A stretch of 64,000 nucleotides of DNA. Source: Gonatopus flavifemur (Eukaryota; Arthropoda; Insecta; Hymenoptera; Dryinidae). The DNA lies in contig JAFFJZ010000088.1 in NCBI GenBank assembly GCA_018340375.1, forward strand, positions 186,001 to 250,000. The letters run 5' to 3'. Of this stretch, positions 1-12,000 are shown in pieces (positions within the stretch are counted from its first letter, which is position 1; every line of letters starts with the position of its first letter). The translations under genes and the position numbers were made by a program. The notes beneath the pieces were generated by a model. The model saw only the letters and a program-made list of their open reading frames with translations. It was not told the origin of the DNA and made no database searches.

Positions 1-663
1 TTCATGAATTCTCATAATGCGCATAATTTTTCAATCAATCTATAAATTTCTCCAAGGATTGGAATAAACATGTAAAATTATAAACTCTACTTGAAATTCA
101 CAATTTTTTTTGCCAAAGTAACTCAAGCAGCAACAGAAGTTCAAAGTATATATGAAATAAAAACGTTGGTAGAATTTGAGAATGAGATACGAAGAACATA
201 TCATGGGAGTTCATAGAATATACGAATGGGACTGTTTTAAATACACTCAGAACGTACATAGTACATTTGAAATGTACGATATTCATTCAATCGACGTTCG
301 ACTGACGTTCCGTCATATATTCGATTACATACGTTCGATGGATATGCATAGCACCTATGAAAAGGTCTCATTAGAATGTGCACAGAATATATTTCGAATA
401 TCATCAGGAAAGTGATAATAGCTCATATGAGCAACCTCAGATTCTACGCGTTCAGTAATGGGGTCAATCAGCGTTCACTAATTCATGCGACCCGTTCACT
501 AATGGGGGTATTGTTAACATTTCATTAATTTCATTATTTTTATTGTTATCACTTAGAAAATGAATAAAAAATCACGGTAAGAGAAAATTGAAATGCTCAA
601 TCTAACTTATTTACTCGTGGAAATTCATTTTAAAGAAATTATTCATGAAATAATTTATATTTA
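1..663. other. intergenic, no gene seen
   Basis: AT-rich sequence with no supported coding region. The phrase GTTCACTAATGGGG occurs near 449, 495 and 683, so this may be the edge of a simple repeat element. Two short open frames at 98-415 on opposite strands have no recognisable features and look like chance. Confidence 0.5.
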
Positions 664-895
664 GAGTGCTTGTGTTCTTAAATGTTCACTAATGGGGTCA
701 GTTACCTTATGCCATCGAAAATGTTAATTGAAATTGATGTGTGTGCATTTTATTTTCGATCCGGGAATTTCCCAAAAAATCCTGGAAAAAGTCGGGAATT
801 GGTCGGGAATTCCAAAATCATATTTTACTAGACACCCTGAATGAAACTTTTGAGGGTGAGAATGGGACGTCAAAAGTTCGGGGCAAAGGCGATAC

Positions 896-1096
896 AGTTA
901 AAATTCGGGACAAAAAGTAAACACAGAAAACTCCGGGCGCAAATGAAGCATTGAAAAGCTCGAGCGGAACCGAACCAGGGTATAGATACTAAATGTGGGG
1001 TGTGGGTTGGTTCGTTTTTGTTTGAGCTTTCCAGTGCTTCATTTTTGCCCGGAGTTTTCTATGTTCACTTTTTGTCCCGAATTTGAGCTGTGTCCC
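896..1096. repeat. hairpin-forming inverted repeat
   Basis: Arms of about 67 bases at roughly 902-967 and 1028-1096 are complementary; both carry the CGGGACAAAAAGT and ACTCCGGGC phrases. They flank a loop of about 50 bases. The structure is repeated in the right arm at about 17398-17600. It looks like a foldback MITE. Confidence 0.7.
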
Positions 1097-1353
1097 CAGA
1101 CAGCACTGGTTGCAGTGTTTCCACATGATCCCCCTTCCTAAGAGAATTGACCAATCACGACCTTGCATTAACTAGATAGCCCAATCGAATGAAGAGAGAA
1201 ATCCCTTTGTGGAAGCACTGACTGGTTGTCTGAAAGATATCTGCAGAAATAATTAAGAACAATGCAAGAAGTCTTATGCAATATGAATAGACATTTTTTA
1301 GGAGTCTTAAACTGTTCTTACTTCCAAAAGATATCTTCAAGAACTCTTTTTCT

Positions 1354-1545
1354 TATTTCTCTATTCCTAAATATCTATTCTTAAATAAGTCCATTCCAAA
1401 ATATGATTAATCCTAGATATCTCTATTCTTCCAAATCTCTATTCTTTTCAATATTGATTGGATATAGATGTTCCATGTTTTATGTATAAAAGAATAGAGA
1501 TATTTAAGAATAGAGGAATAAAGAATAGAGTTCTTGTTCTGCCTC
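1354..1545. repeat. array of the word AGAATAGAG/CTCTATTCT
   Basis: The words CTCTATTCT and AGAATAGAG, plus TAGATATCTCTATTCT, recur about ten times on both strands. The array is duplicated at about 16955-17145. It is one of the word arrays described in the findings. Confidence 0.65.
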
Positions 1546-1556
1546 TTGAAGATATA

Positions 1557-3585
1557 CAGGGTGGGGCATTTAAAGTGTCGCGGGCGTTTTTTCCAAAAAT
1601 AAAATGAGATACGAGAAAATTTTTCGGACAAAAATTGTAGGGTATCGAGGGGGACATCCGATGGTGGCCTTGGCTTTGACCTCGAATCTCATCTTCAAGG
1701 GCATTCTGAGGTCAACTCTTGTTTTTTAAATAGCATCTCATATTTTTTACTGCAGATTTGGATTCTAGGTCAAGAACCAAGAAACTTTTGTCTGAACCAT
1801 TTTCCTGAAATCCGCAAAGATGGCGCTCTAATCGATATTGTTCCATACTGAATCTGACATTAGAATAACTCGAAAACGAAGGGTCTTGGAGGAGAATGTT
1901 TCGGACAAAAGTTGTCTGATTCCAAGGGGACCCTTGAACTGAAACGGAGGTGATGGGGTATAACAGACAAAACACAACACATTTCAATCGTCTACATCAC
2001 TTGGATAATTTTAATGCAGTAGATGCTCAAAATGATGGCCTTCGACTTCAATACACATTTCAAAACGTTTTAAAAAAGATTGCTGAACTCGTGCTAAAAT
2101 ATCTTCATTGATGCTCGCGCATGCATTGATGATTCGTTGACGCATATTCTCAGGTGTAGTCGGTGCTTGTTGATAAACTGTATCTTTTATGTATCCCCAT
2201 GAAAAAAATCTGGAGAAGTAAGATCCGGAGAACGGGCAGGCCAATGAACTGGTCCACGACGTCCTATCCATCGTCCAGGATAATCTCTGTCCAATATTTC
2301 TCGAGCTGTGACTGCATAATGGGATGGACAACCATCGTGTTGATACCACATATTCAATCGTTCCTGAATAGGTATGTCTTCAAGTAATGTTGGAAGTACT
2401 TGATCTAAGAAATGTCTGTACTTCTCTCCATTTAGCGTATCTGCAATGAAGTACGGTCCAATTACTCGAGATCGAAAAATACCACACCAAACATTCACAG
2501 CCCATTGTCTTTGATGCTCTACTTGACGTAACCATCTTGGATTTTCTGTCGCCCAGTAATGCATATTATGTCGATTTACTTGACCATGATTGGTGAACGT
2601 CGACTCATCAGAAAATAATATGTTGATGAAGTTGTTATTGTGCATTTGCGCTAGACCCCATCGACAAAACTGTACACGATTTTCGAAATCATCACCGTGA
2701 AGGTCTTGATGCAAACAAATGTGATACGGATGGAATTTGTGACGTTTCAGTATTCGAAGAACACTTCTTCGAGAAATTCCCGAATGGAGTTCAATTCTAC
2801 GAGAGCTCACGTGTGGATTATTGGCTACTGCAGCTAGTACATTAACTTCCGCATTTTCTCCGCTAACAGTTCTCATTCGATGTCGTTTTTCCCTTGTAAC
2901 ACTTCCCGTTTCTGAGAATAATTTTGTAATGCGTTGAAAATACCTAATGGATGGCGTTGTTCTTTCAGGAAATCGTTCTGCATACAAGTCATATGCTTTT
3001 CTGGGGTTCTTATGCACTTCACCGTAAATGTAGATCATATCGATCTTTTCAGAAACCGTGTATCGGATATCCATGATTTTCAATTTGTCATAAACCAAGT
3101 AATAATCAAATGTAACTGACAAACTGACTTTCAAAATCGTGAATTTTCACTGAACCCCGTCGTTTGTTTACATCGCGTGAGCTCTGAATGGTGGTAATGT
3201 AGACAATTGAAATGTGTTGTGTATTGACAACTTTTGTACGAAACATTCTTTTGCAAGTCCCTTCGTTTTCGAGTTATTCGAATGTCAGATTCAAAATGGA
3301 GCAATATCGATTAGAGCGCCATTTTTGCGGATTTCAGGAAAATGGTTCAGACAAAAGTTTCTTGGTTTTTGACCTAGAATCCAAATCTGCAGTAAAAAAT
3401 ATGAGATGCTATTTAAAAAACAAGAGTTGATCTCAGAATGCCCTTGAAGATGAGATTTGAGGTCAAAGCCAAGGCCACCATCGGATGTCCCCCTCGGTAC
3501 CCTACAACTTTTGTCCGAAAAATTTTCTCGTATCTCACTTTATTTTTGGAAAAAACGCCCGCGACACTTTAAATGCCCCACCCTG
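1557..3585 (-). mobile_element. DD41D Tc1/mariner-type transposon, copy 1
   Basis: A 2,029-base element bounded by CAGGGTGGGGCATTTAAAGT and its reverse complement, with TATA on both outer sides. The terminal inverted repeats are long, about 345 bases of strong similarity at each end. It holds one transposase gene on the minus strand. It shares nearly all its sequence with the copies at 14910 and 40005. Confidence 0.93.
2011..3074 (-). pseudogene. DD41D transposase, copy 1, frameshifted
   Basis: The frame starts at the ATG ([10 protein letters not shown]) at 3074. It has an N-terminal helix-turn-helix region, then the catalytic Asp residues in [18 protein letters not shown] and [11 protein letters not shown]. 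Spacing from the second Asp to the Asp of SPDFF is 41 residues, which is the DD41D (rosa-like) signature. The frame breaks in a run of seven T just after that third Asp; the conserved tail ([13 protein letters not shown] to HFEHLLH) continues in the -1 frame to 2011. The span is 1,064 nt, one short of the 1,065 of copy 3. A truncated protein would keep all three Asp but lose about 62 residues. Confidence 0.88.
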
Positions 3586-3587
3586 TA

Positions 3588-3770
3588 TATCTTTTAGAAG
3601 TACGAACATTTTAAGACTTCTAAAAGATGTCTATTCATGTCGCATAAAACTTCTTGCGTTGTTCTCAATTATTTCTGAAGATATCTTTCAGACAACGAGT
3701 GGTGTGGCTCGCCTTTGCCCGGAACTTTTGACGCCCCATTCTTACTCTCAGAAGTATCTGTCCTGATTTT
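3588..3770. repeat. diverged copy of the DD41D flanking repeat
   Basis: Bases 3588-3700 resemble 17161-17275 (GATATCTTTCAGACAAC phrase) and 3710-3765 resemble 17605-17655. The flank of copy 1 is therefore a family member on this side too, with an internal deletion. Confidence 0.6.
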
Positions 3771-3986
3771 GCTTGAGAATTTGGGTATCACTTCTGCTCT
3801 TAGCGTAACATGAATGGATTTGTTTCTTTCTATAGTGGATTCATTCATTGGGAATGAGTTATAAAATACGAGCATTTTTTATCCCTTTCCAGCAAACATG
3901 ACTTCAGGTGTTTAAAACTAAAGGGTTATCAGCATTACCGAAACTGTTTTGACACGACTGGATGTCAATGATCATTGTTGAATTGA

Positions 3987-4345
3987 CCCAATCAAACAAA
4001 AAGACATCTTTTTGATACATAAACGATCCCTGGCGAAAAAACGGCGTGCACATAAAGTTCAAACAGCGTACCAATAACGTGATTCTGGCCAATATACGTT
4101 CAATGCACGCTTACTTCAATATAAGCGTGAGTACAGCGTGCATGAACGCTTTTCTTCACGCTCGATCCACGCTCAACTGCGCCAATTGGATCTTAATACA
4201 CTCTCATGTGACGGTAATAACACTCCTATGCGACGCTCCAAATGCACGCTTTATTTTCACCAGGGATAGCTCACAATATCGAAAGATGTCTTGCAAAAAG
4301 GTCTCAAACATGTCTTCCAGAAATCTAAAGAACCTCTTAAGCTTC
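3987..4345. mobile_element. AAGATGTCTT word-array element split by another element
   Basis: It begins with ACCCAATCAAACAAAAAGAC, matching the end of the element at 57124-57412, and its far part (from 4270) carries AAGATGTCTTGC and related words. The TCCCTGG-type element at 4027-4265 is inserted in it. The right end is not clear. Confidence 0.5.
4027..4265. mobile_element. TCCCTGG-type word-array element, word AGCGTG/CACGCT
   Basis: Ends are TCCCTGGCGAAAA and the reverse complement of TCCCTGGTGAAAA. The inside repeats CACGCT, AGCGTG and GCGTGCA about a dozen times on both strands. There is no coding potential and no clear target duplication. Confidence 0.7.
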
Positions 4346-4453
4346 TATTACATGCGTGCGTTTCTCGCATGCGACATTATTAGATGAAAGAAGAGGCAAA
4401 CTGTTTTTCCCTAGGACTTCTCTTTTCATCTAATCATATCGCATACGACAAAC

Positions 4454-4844
4454 CAGGGGGGTGCAACTCGATAAAAACTATACGTAACGTTTTGTCACCA
4501 TTCGATATTTCCCAAACTGTCCGCAAGAGACGCTGATTGTACTATCAGAAAAAGTCACGTGATACAATAATTTTTCAGCGCCTAATTTTGCATTTGAAAT
4601 CGCTTGACAAATCATATCAATAATGGTGTTGATATATACATACAATTCTTGAATATGTCACATAACCAAATATGATAATGACGATACTGACACTCGTATC
4701 ACGTACGTAGTGTACAAAAAAAACATCACGTGATTTTGACTTAGCTACAGACAGCGCCGTTCACGGACTTCAAGTGAAGTTTACTGTGGTGACAAAACGT
4801 TTCGCGAAACATTTGAAGGTGATTAGGTGAGTTGCATCCCCCTG
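4454..4844. mobile_element. non-autonomous hAT-like element with perfect 8-bp duplication
   Basis: Termini are CAGGGGGGTGCAACTC and the reverse complement of CAGGGGGATGCAACTC. It is flanked on both sides by CGACAAAC, a perfect 8-base target duplication typical of hAT elements. It is 391 bases long with no ORF. Confidence 0.85.
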
Positions 4845-5229
4845 CGACAAACGTACGCGTGTAATTTCACCTTTACATGACAAATTTCGACAAGTTTAAG
4901 ATATTTCAAACAGGTCTGGTGGAAGATGTGTTTTCGATTTACTCGATCAAGTATTCAAGGCATTCCAAGATATCTTCAGGGGGCACTAGTGTCAGTAACT
5001 TGCATCATTGTTTAGAAAAAGACACAATCATAAAATAGAAAGAGAGGTTCCATATCAACGCCAGCACTTCCTCAACTCATGAACCAATTAGATTCGACTA
5101 AACCTTTGTCTATGCGTAATGACGATTGAATCCAATGAGAAAGCTAATCGGGCCGATTGTCATTCATAACTGAGAAACGAACAGTATATGGCTGAGATTG
5201 TCCGAAGAATTGAAACAATGATATTCATT
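4845..5229. other. no gene seen
   Basis: Unique-looking AT-rich sequence between two MITEs, without splice-flanked coding or repeats that I could recognise. Confidence 0.5.
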
Positions 5230-5532
5230 CAGTGTTGTGATATTCATCGAGCTGGGAAATCGCAGCTTGGTCACGTGGCTACGTTTTGTACTGACACATG
5301 TGAACGCTTTTATGGGTGAACCGCTCACCGACAAGAACACATGCTCATGTTCCAAAACCTTGCCCTCGTACTTTAGAGTATCAGTGTAACTCTTCAATTC
5401 ATCAGGAAAACAGAGAAAACCGATACCCCAGAGTACGAGAGTAAGGTTTTGGAACATGAGCCATGTGTTGATGCAAAACGTAGTCACGTGACCGAGCTGC
5501 GATTTCCCAGCTCGACGAATATCACAACACTG
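5230..5532. mobile_element. hairpin MITE, hAT-like
   Basis: Long inverted arms (about 5230-5395 and 5420-5532) begin CAGTGTTGTGATATTC and end in its complement. Flanks are TATTCATT and TATTCAAT, a 7/8 match to an 8-base duplication. The open frames on it are by-products of the palindrome. Confidence 0.72.
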
Positions 5533-5816
5533 TATTCAATCCACATAACACAGCTGAACTTCATGGAAATCAATAAGCAATCATCTCAAAGTTAGATTCG
5601 GGTGGAATCTTATATTTAACGGTTCGAATAGGGCCTCACTTCGATCAAGTGAGTTGAGAATAAAGATTTGATTTAAGGTGCGCTCACGTCAAATATTATG
5701 TGTACTCACCGGATACTCTGCATGAGATTGAGCGTGACCATTCCCCAATGCATCATTAAGTTTAGGAAAGCAACAGCACACTGAGAATCGATTGGTACGC
5801 TGACGAATGACTTGAC

Positions 5817-5990
5817 CCTGGTAGAAATTGGATGTCAGATCCTGACATTTGTTTAAAAAACCGGTCAGATTATGACATATAGCACATTATTGTCAGAATA
5901 TGTCAGATTATAACAGAATCTGATCGATTTTTGGAACGATATGTCATATTCTGTCAGAATATGTCAAATCTGACATAATCTGACCCCACA
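5817..5990. repeat. array of the word TGTCAGAT/ATCTGACA
   Basis: GTCAGATTATGACA, TGTCAGAATATGTCAGA and similar words recur about ten times on both strands. The left border CCCTGGTAGAAA resembles the TCCCTGG-type terminus. Confidence 0.65.
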
Positions 5991-6186
5991 CAAGGCACCG
6001 ACGTCGCTTCTCTGTGGAATTCAGGGAGAAAAGAGGGATCGGTGGATACAGCGTCGTACGACGGAGAAGTAGCGTAGGAGCGACGAAGAAATTTTCGCCC
6101 GAAAAAACGGCCCGGACATTCTCCGTTGCCTCTACGCTGCTTCTCTGTTGTGCCACGTCATATCCGCCGCTCCCTTTCATTTCCTT
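5991..6186. repeat. hairpin repeat related to the 51233 element
   Basis: GC-rich inverted arms (about 6036-6085 and 6117-6170) contain CTCCGTTGCCTCTACGC, as also seen in the element at 51233-52219. Overlapping open frames on both strands are symmetric artefacts of the hairpin. Confidence 0.6.
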
Positions 6187-6189
6187 CAA

Positions 6190-6392
6190 GGGGATACTAG
6201 CGGCGTGGCAGCAGCCAAATCATTTATGACAAACTACGGCTGAACGCTTCATTTCAATCAAAATATCGCTCTGTACAGCACTTCTCTGATTCGAGTAGAA
6301 ATGTTGTACACAGCGATATTTTAATTAATATGGAGCGTTTGTCCGTGGTTTGTTATAAACGATTTGGCTGCTGCCATGCCGCTAATATCACC
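6190..6392. mobile_element. piggyBac-like MITE
   Basis: Inverted arms begin GGGGATACTAGCGGC and end GCCGCTAATATCACC. The flanks are TTAA on the right and a one-base variant on the left. The core shares AAAATATCGCTC and TACAG phrases with elements at 46027 and 62858. Confidence 0.65.
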
Positions 6393-6446
6393 TTAACATA
6401 AACAAATGATTGTCCAATGACCGTTCCCACTTGGTCTTCTTACCTA

Positions 6447-7091
6447 CAGGGTTGGGTACGCATAATACGGTAGGTTTTATGCAAGGAATAACCGTAAAAC
6501 TCATGCAGATAATGCAGATAACTGAAGGGGTTTTTTTTGCATCATCTTTTTTTATGGTCGAGTTGGGTTATAATTTTAAAACTATGAATTGTTTACCATT
6601 TCAACACTCATAAATATCTATTTCATATATTCTGAATTTTGAATTTCAAGTCGAAATTAATTTTACAACCCAGATAGAAAAATGTCTCAGTAATGCCATC
6701 ATAATGGTGACATGCACGCTGATGCACGCCAAGACATGTTTGCATCATGGTACCAAGGTGTTTCCGCATAAAGCATTGTTATTGGTAGCAAAACGAGGTG
6801 ATGGTACCATAATGAAGATATAATGTTTACATTTTATGCATCATTCCAAGCTGAGCGAAGTTTATGACAGTATGTTAACGGCATATTATGTTAAAAAATA
6901 TTTAGGGCATGGTTTTCTATCTGGGCAATGTTTTATGTAGTTTCTACGTATTCTACATGTTTTATGCATTTTCTGCGTATTCTACATGTTTTATGCATTT
7001 TCTGCGTATTCTACATGTTTAATGCATAATCTGCGCATAGTTAACGCGTTAACGCATATTACTTATCGCACGCGTACAGAACCCATCCCTG
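6447..7091. mobile_element. non-autonomous hAT element, CAGGGTTGG family
   Basis: Termini are CAGGGTTGGGTACGC and the complement of CAGGGATGGGTTCTGTACGC. CTTACCTA occurs directly on both sides, a perfect 8-base target duplication. Inside are three 29-base tandem repeats (about 6949-7035, unit containing TTCTACATGTTTTATGC) and a nested element at 6669-6925. Confidence 0.87.
6669..6925. mobile_element. nested short inverted-repeat element
   Basis: Ends are CCCAGATAGAAAA and TTTTCTATCTGGG, with CAA on both sides as a likely 3-base duplication. The inside repeats CATGGTACC/ATGGTACCAT and TGATGCA-like words. Confidence 0.65.
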
Positions 7092-9046
7092 CTTACCTAT
7101 AACCTATAACAAAATCGAATCATATCAGGTGCGTATCATTTCAAATGAGTGGAGAAGATTTTCATTTAAGAATATTCAGGAATATTGCCTTGAATAAATA
7201 GTACCACATAGGAATTATTTAGATCCTAAATGATCCTGGTAATTATTATTATAGCACAATTTTTAGAAATGATAATTACCTCATCAGAAAGCGTTTCAGA
7301 CCGGGCACAATACACTGACAGTTAATTTCTTCATTCTACTATTTCAACCTAAAAACTAGTGTTCTATCTATTTGGGGTATGGATAATTCCTGTCACTCAA
7401 TAAATTGATTGATTTTATCTATTTGCTATATCGGAGAAATTACGGATACGTGTCCAATTATCGATCGACTTTAATTTTCAATTGTTTTATTCATTATGTA
7501 CGTAATATCATACACGAGATGATTTGTTACAAATGATTTCAATAACGTTATTTGCAAATTCTCTTTTGAACAAGTATTTACAATAAATACATTTTATTTC
7601 ACTCGTTAAAAATTAGTGAAAAAATAATGCTGACGGACCACAATTTGCATGTGTGTATATTTGCTCTTTTGATTTCTAACATTCATCAAATCGAATAAAA
7701 ATTCAAGCAGAGATTGAGAAATCCATAGATAGGAAGGAAACTTGTTTTCAGAATTCATTAAAATAATATTTCAATAATAGCAGGTAGAAAGTTTGTTTTT
7801 GTTTCATCCAATTCCCTTTGAAACACTTTGATTTTTTCTCTGATAAATCTATTTTTACACGAACATTTGTGTTATTGAAAAGTGATGTGTAGGGTGGAGC
7901 ACTGAATTGAATACAATTTTCACAAGTAGATTTAATAATAAAAAAATTGTTCACATCAATCGTTGATGTTTCAACATGTTTCAATGAATAATGTGTGTAC
8001 CTTTGACATATAGATTCTTAAATAAATTAACTGTTATAAAAAATTGGAATGTTGTGATAATACACAAAAATTCATAAATCATCAAAATTTCAATCGATGC
8101 CTGATAAAAAATTCAGATCATTTATTATAACTATGGTAATCGTTATTATTGACAACTTTTAAAGTGTGATATAATAAAATGTATATCAGTGGAATGTATT
8201 ACACGTGGCTTAATTAGAGAATATAAATATTTATGAATTTTTCTTTCGTTCAACTACGCGTATATAAATATGATAAATTGTTATTTTATACCAACAAAAT
8301 ATTTATATAACGATATTTGATTCTCCACTCCAAATTCTCTTCAAATATTCAAATACTAAGTTCAACAAGCTATCAGGGAATTTTAGTTTGGTTTTTCTTT
8401 TGCTCCTTTCTTTCTTTGTTTTTTTTTTTATTGTATTCGAGAAAGCACTGTGCAATATTAATCAGAATTATTCAAATGTCATTATCATCAGCGACATTTT
8501 ATTCAATTGTTTTATAAAAAAGAAAGTATGCATCATTTTTGTGCTACGAAGAATGAATATATTCTTCATACCAATTGGTTAAACCTTACTAAAATTGTGT
8601 AGATTCATCTAATAGAAGTCAAACTAATCACATAAAGCTTAGTTTAACTAAGTACACGCTGTAAAAATTCACTCTTTTTAACATTGTATCTCTAGGTTCA
8701 CTAAAATTTCTCAAAGCCGTGCTTATGATATTATTCATAAATCAATGATGACAATTCACAACAAAGCAGACGAAAAAATATATATTAATGTATAATTAAT
8801 ATAAAAATTAATCCTACGGACGGAGAACGGAAAACAAGAAAGACTAATAAGGTGCTCAGTTTCCACTGCATGCGATGTGTCAATAAAACTGACAATTACG
8901 CAGCTATTGTGAAGTTGGGTGGGTATTTTGCCTTCCAATGATACTCATGAATTCTCTAATTCAATTGATTCGGTTAATTTTTGAATCATTATCCACGAGT
9001 ATTTTGTGCAAACATTGCATCAATGTCATTTGTCCTCTGTTTGATC
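7092..9046. other. AT-rich intergenic, probable RalGAP alpha 3' UTR at right edge
   Basis: No coding or recognisable repeat was found. The part just below 9047 should hold the 3' UTR of RalGAP alpha. Complement AATAAA signals on the minus strand lie near 8497 and 8429, but I cannot tell which is used. Confidence 0.45.
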
Positions 9047-12000
9047 TTATTTGTATCTTGGGCTATCAGGTGGAGTGGGCTGCGTATTTGCTCTTTGTTT
9101 TGCTCCAGTCTTGAAAGACATCTTCTTTACGGGTCTTGGAGATATTCCGTGTAAAGTAGTACTATCTTGTGTATCATTGCTGAACCATACTCTACTTCCA
9201 TCAGAAACTGAAATCATTGTAAAAAGAACGATCTATTTTTAACAGCATGCAATTCTATGTGAAATATCTTACTACTTGGGCGAATGTTTATTGATTCTTT
9301 GATTATTCAATATGTTCAGAATACTAAAACTCGGAAATAATTGTGATTTACGTTTGTTAAATGGTTTAAAAAATACATAAAAAACAAAGAATAAAGCAAT
9401 TATTTTATAAGACCATTTACGAATTTTTAAAAATTATTTGGTCAAACTATGTTCACACGGCGATGTGGATATTTGAATTTCAATTGTCATTGAATTCAAC
9501 CATTTCCACTCTTCCAAGGGGTTTTTTTCAAATTTCTAAATTTTTGTCCACCATATGGGATTCCTTCTCTTCACAGTTGAAATTTCAACCACCAATTCGT
9601 AATCATCGATCCGAAAAACTAGAAAAAAACTCCCGAAGTAGCAGTTGAATTCAGTTGATTTTCACACTGCCATTCGCTATTTTTCAAATTTGTGATTTCA
9701 ATGACGGATTCGTAATCAATTACCCAAAAAAAACTGTTGAGCAATGAGTTGAATTTAGAATGATTTCAAGTATTCATTTCTGTACTTCAATTTCCACTCA
9801 ACAATCGGCGATATGTCCCACTGTGCGCCGGGTTATGGAATTACACGTAGATTGGTACGTGTTATCTTTCTGTGCTATGAAATCAATGTAAATTGTCTAT
9901 AAGATGAAAATTGTGAAGAAAATACATATTATACCGTCAGACTGTAGATAAAGGAGAAAAAAAAAGAAAACTAATGATACCACCTTTTCTAGTGGTATTA
10001 CGGGTGGATTGGGATTAGTGGACTGAATTATCACCTCTGTTTGCGCGATTAACATTGCTAGCGGCTGAAGTACTACGTAAACCGGATCGTCCTTGATGAG
10101 AATCTATAAGTGCTGCTGCGAGATTTGAGGATGCTGTAGATTGCACGCTTGTGGTTGATCCTAATAGCACGATATTCATAATGAAATCACTAAATGCTAA
10201 ATCTATTGACTTTCATGCTGCTATGAATTACACATTAAACAATAAAAAAACATATTACCAACTACTGAACTCACAATTAATATTGAAATTTCAAATAGCT
10301 GTTCGTTGAGTTTTTGATTTTTAAAGTGAGATATAAAATATCTCGAATATAATTCATGAAGTATTGTATAAATATTCGAAACGTACTGCGATGTTTATCA
10401 ATAAGCACTAACCAGATACGGAAGAAGCTCCACTGAAAGGGCTTGGTGGTTGTACGGGAGAATACACGTTAGCTGCGAATTCTTCGAACGTTGTAGCTTC
10501 TTTGTGATTTCTGGTGACAATTTCAATCGACCTTGCTCTCTCCTCGTAACTAATTCCAATTAAAATTGAAAATTAACATTAAAATTCATGAAATACTTTC
10601 CAAATGATATATTTGTTACTCACTAATGTTGATAAAATGTAAGAGTAGATCTTTTCGCTCTGCTCGCTGCTAATGCGGTTGTTCTAACCAGACCTGGTAA
10701 TACTCTATCTTCGACGATACATTCATCGAACAACGGTCCAAAGAATGGTATTTCTGTTTTTCTAGAAATTTGAACTCTGTATAATTGGTTACGTAACGGA
10801 TATATAACGATCAAGACATCGCAAAACTCTGTTGGTATAATATCCCGACGATAATCTCTCCAATGTTCGGACCAGACTATATGGATTTCATCATTACCGA
10901 GGTGTCGAGTCTGAAAAATAATCCCTTTCTCAATGTATTCTATCGGGTATACTGGATATTGAATATAAGCATACCTTTTGTAATAAACTTTCAGGACTAT
11001 CCGAAGGCATTCTGGTGGCAACATGAAAAAGAACTTCCGTGAAAGATGTAGCAAAGTAAGGCGCTGTAACGCCAGAAGCTTTACCAGGCACTAATCCACC
11101 GAGGAAACCCGTATGAGATTCAAGCTCTACTTCCCAAGCTAATCTTGCAATGAAATTCTCGTATTCTTTACTGGCAGTGATATTACTTAGTATATAATTT
11201 TTATCCTCTTGACCCTGACAAACGTAAATCACGGCTATTTTATGAGTCTCTCGAGACCTTTGACTGTCTAGATTCCGTAATTCTCGTAGAAGTTTTTCAT
11301 TTTTCGCGAGTAAATGTAGTTTCCTACGTTGTTCCCAACCGCTTAAACCGAGATGCGAAAATAGAAGACGGCAGTGATGGAACGGTGCTGGAGGTGGTTG
11401 ACTGAACGGAGGGGTTACAGGAGTTGCACACATGCTAAGATACACCAAAATTCAACATTATTATCGTTCTTATTGCTGAAATTTTTAAAAGTTTGATAAA
11501 TAATCACCTTATATGTTGACTCCAATTGTTTAAATGCTCTTGTTCCGCGTTGCGTTGATTCAAAATAGTAGCGATTGTTTCACTCTCGAGATACTGACCT
11601 TGCGGTGGGTTTGAAGGTTCATTCAACGCTACTTCAGGATTACTTAAAACTTCGGGGCTTGTGTAACCTATGTATTGCAAAAGCTGAAATACAGAAATAA
11701 GGGATTAAGATGAATAAAACATATGTTTATTCAGTGTATTGGTAATTATTATGACTCACGTCGTCTAGATTGTCCATATCGCTAGCTGCATTAGCGAATG
11801 TAGGTAATATGTGAGGTTCTCGATGTCGTATCGTATGTCTGGGAGTACAATTTTGATTTGATAAAACACTGCCTGGATCTTCTTTGTGTATGTTCATACC
11901 CCATTCCACTAGAATGTGATAATATAAATGAGACGAGAAATAACTCACGGGAATGTATCATGTAACGAATCAAAATTCAAATGAACCTGGCTTTTTGAAA

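Larger units (their letters stand above)
664..3587. repeat. left arm of a 2.9-kb inverted duplication
   Basis: This block is the near-identical reverse complement of 14908-17834. It comprises 893 bases of flank (664-1556) plus a whole DD41D transposon (1557-3585). Homology stops exactly at the transposon end on the inner side, and near GAACACAAGCACTCTA on the outer side. The arms face each other across 11.3 kb that contains the 3' half of RalGAP alpha. Confidence 0.9.

Noticed and set aside
1448..1657. Open frames in the DD41D terminal repeats (also at 3485, 16839, 18043, 41936)
   Set aside because: They read through terminal inverted repeats into different flanks, so they are not conserved as proteins.
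4046..4387. Open frame of 113 codons
   Set aside because: It crosses a word-array element and its borders, its composition follows the CACGCT repeats, and it has no splice or domain support.
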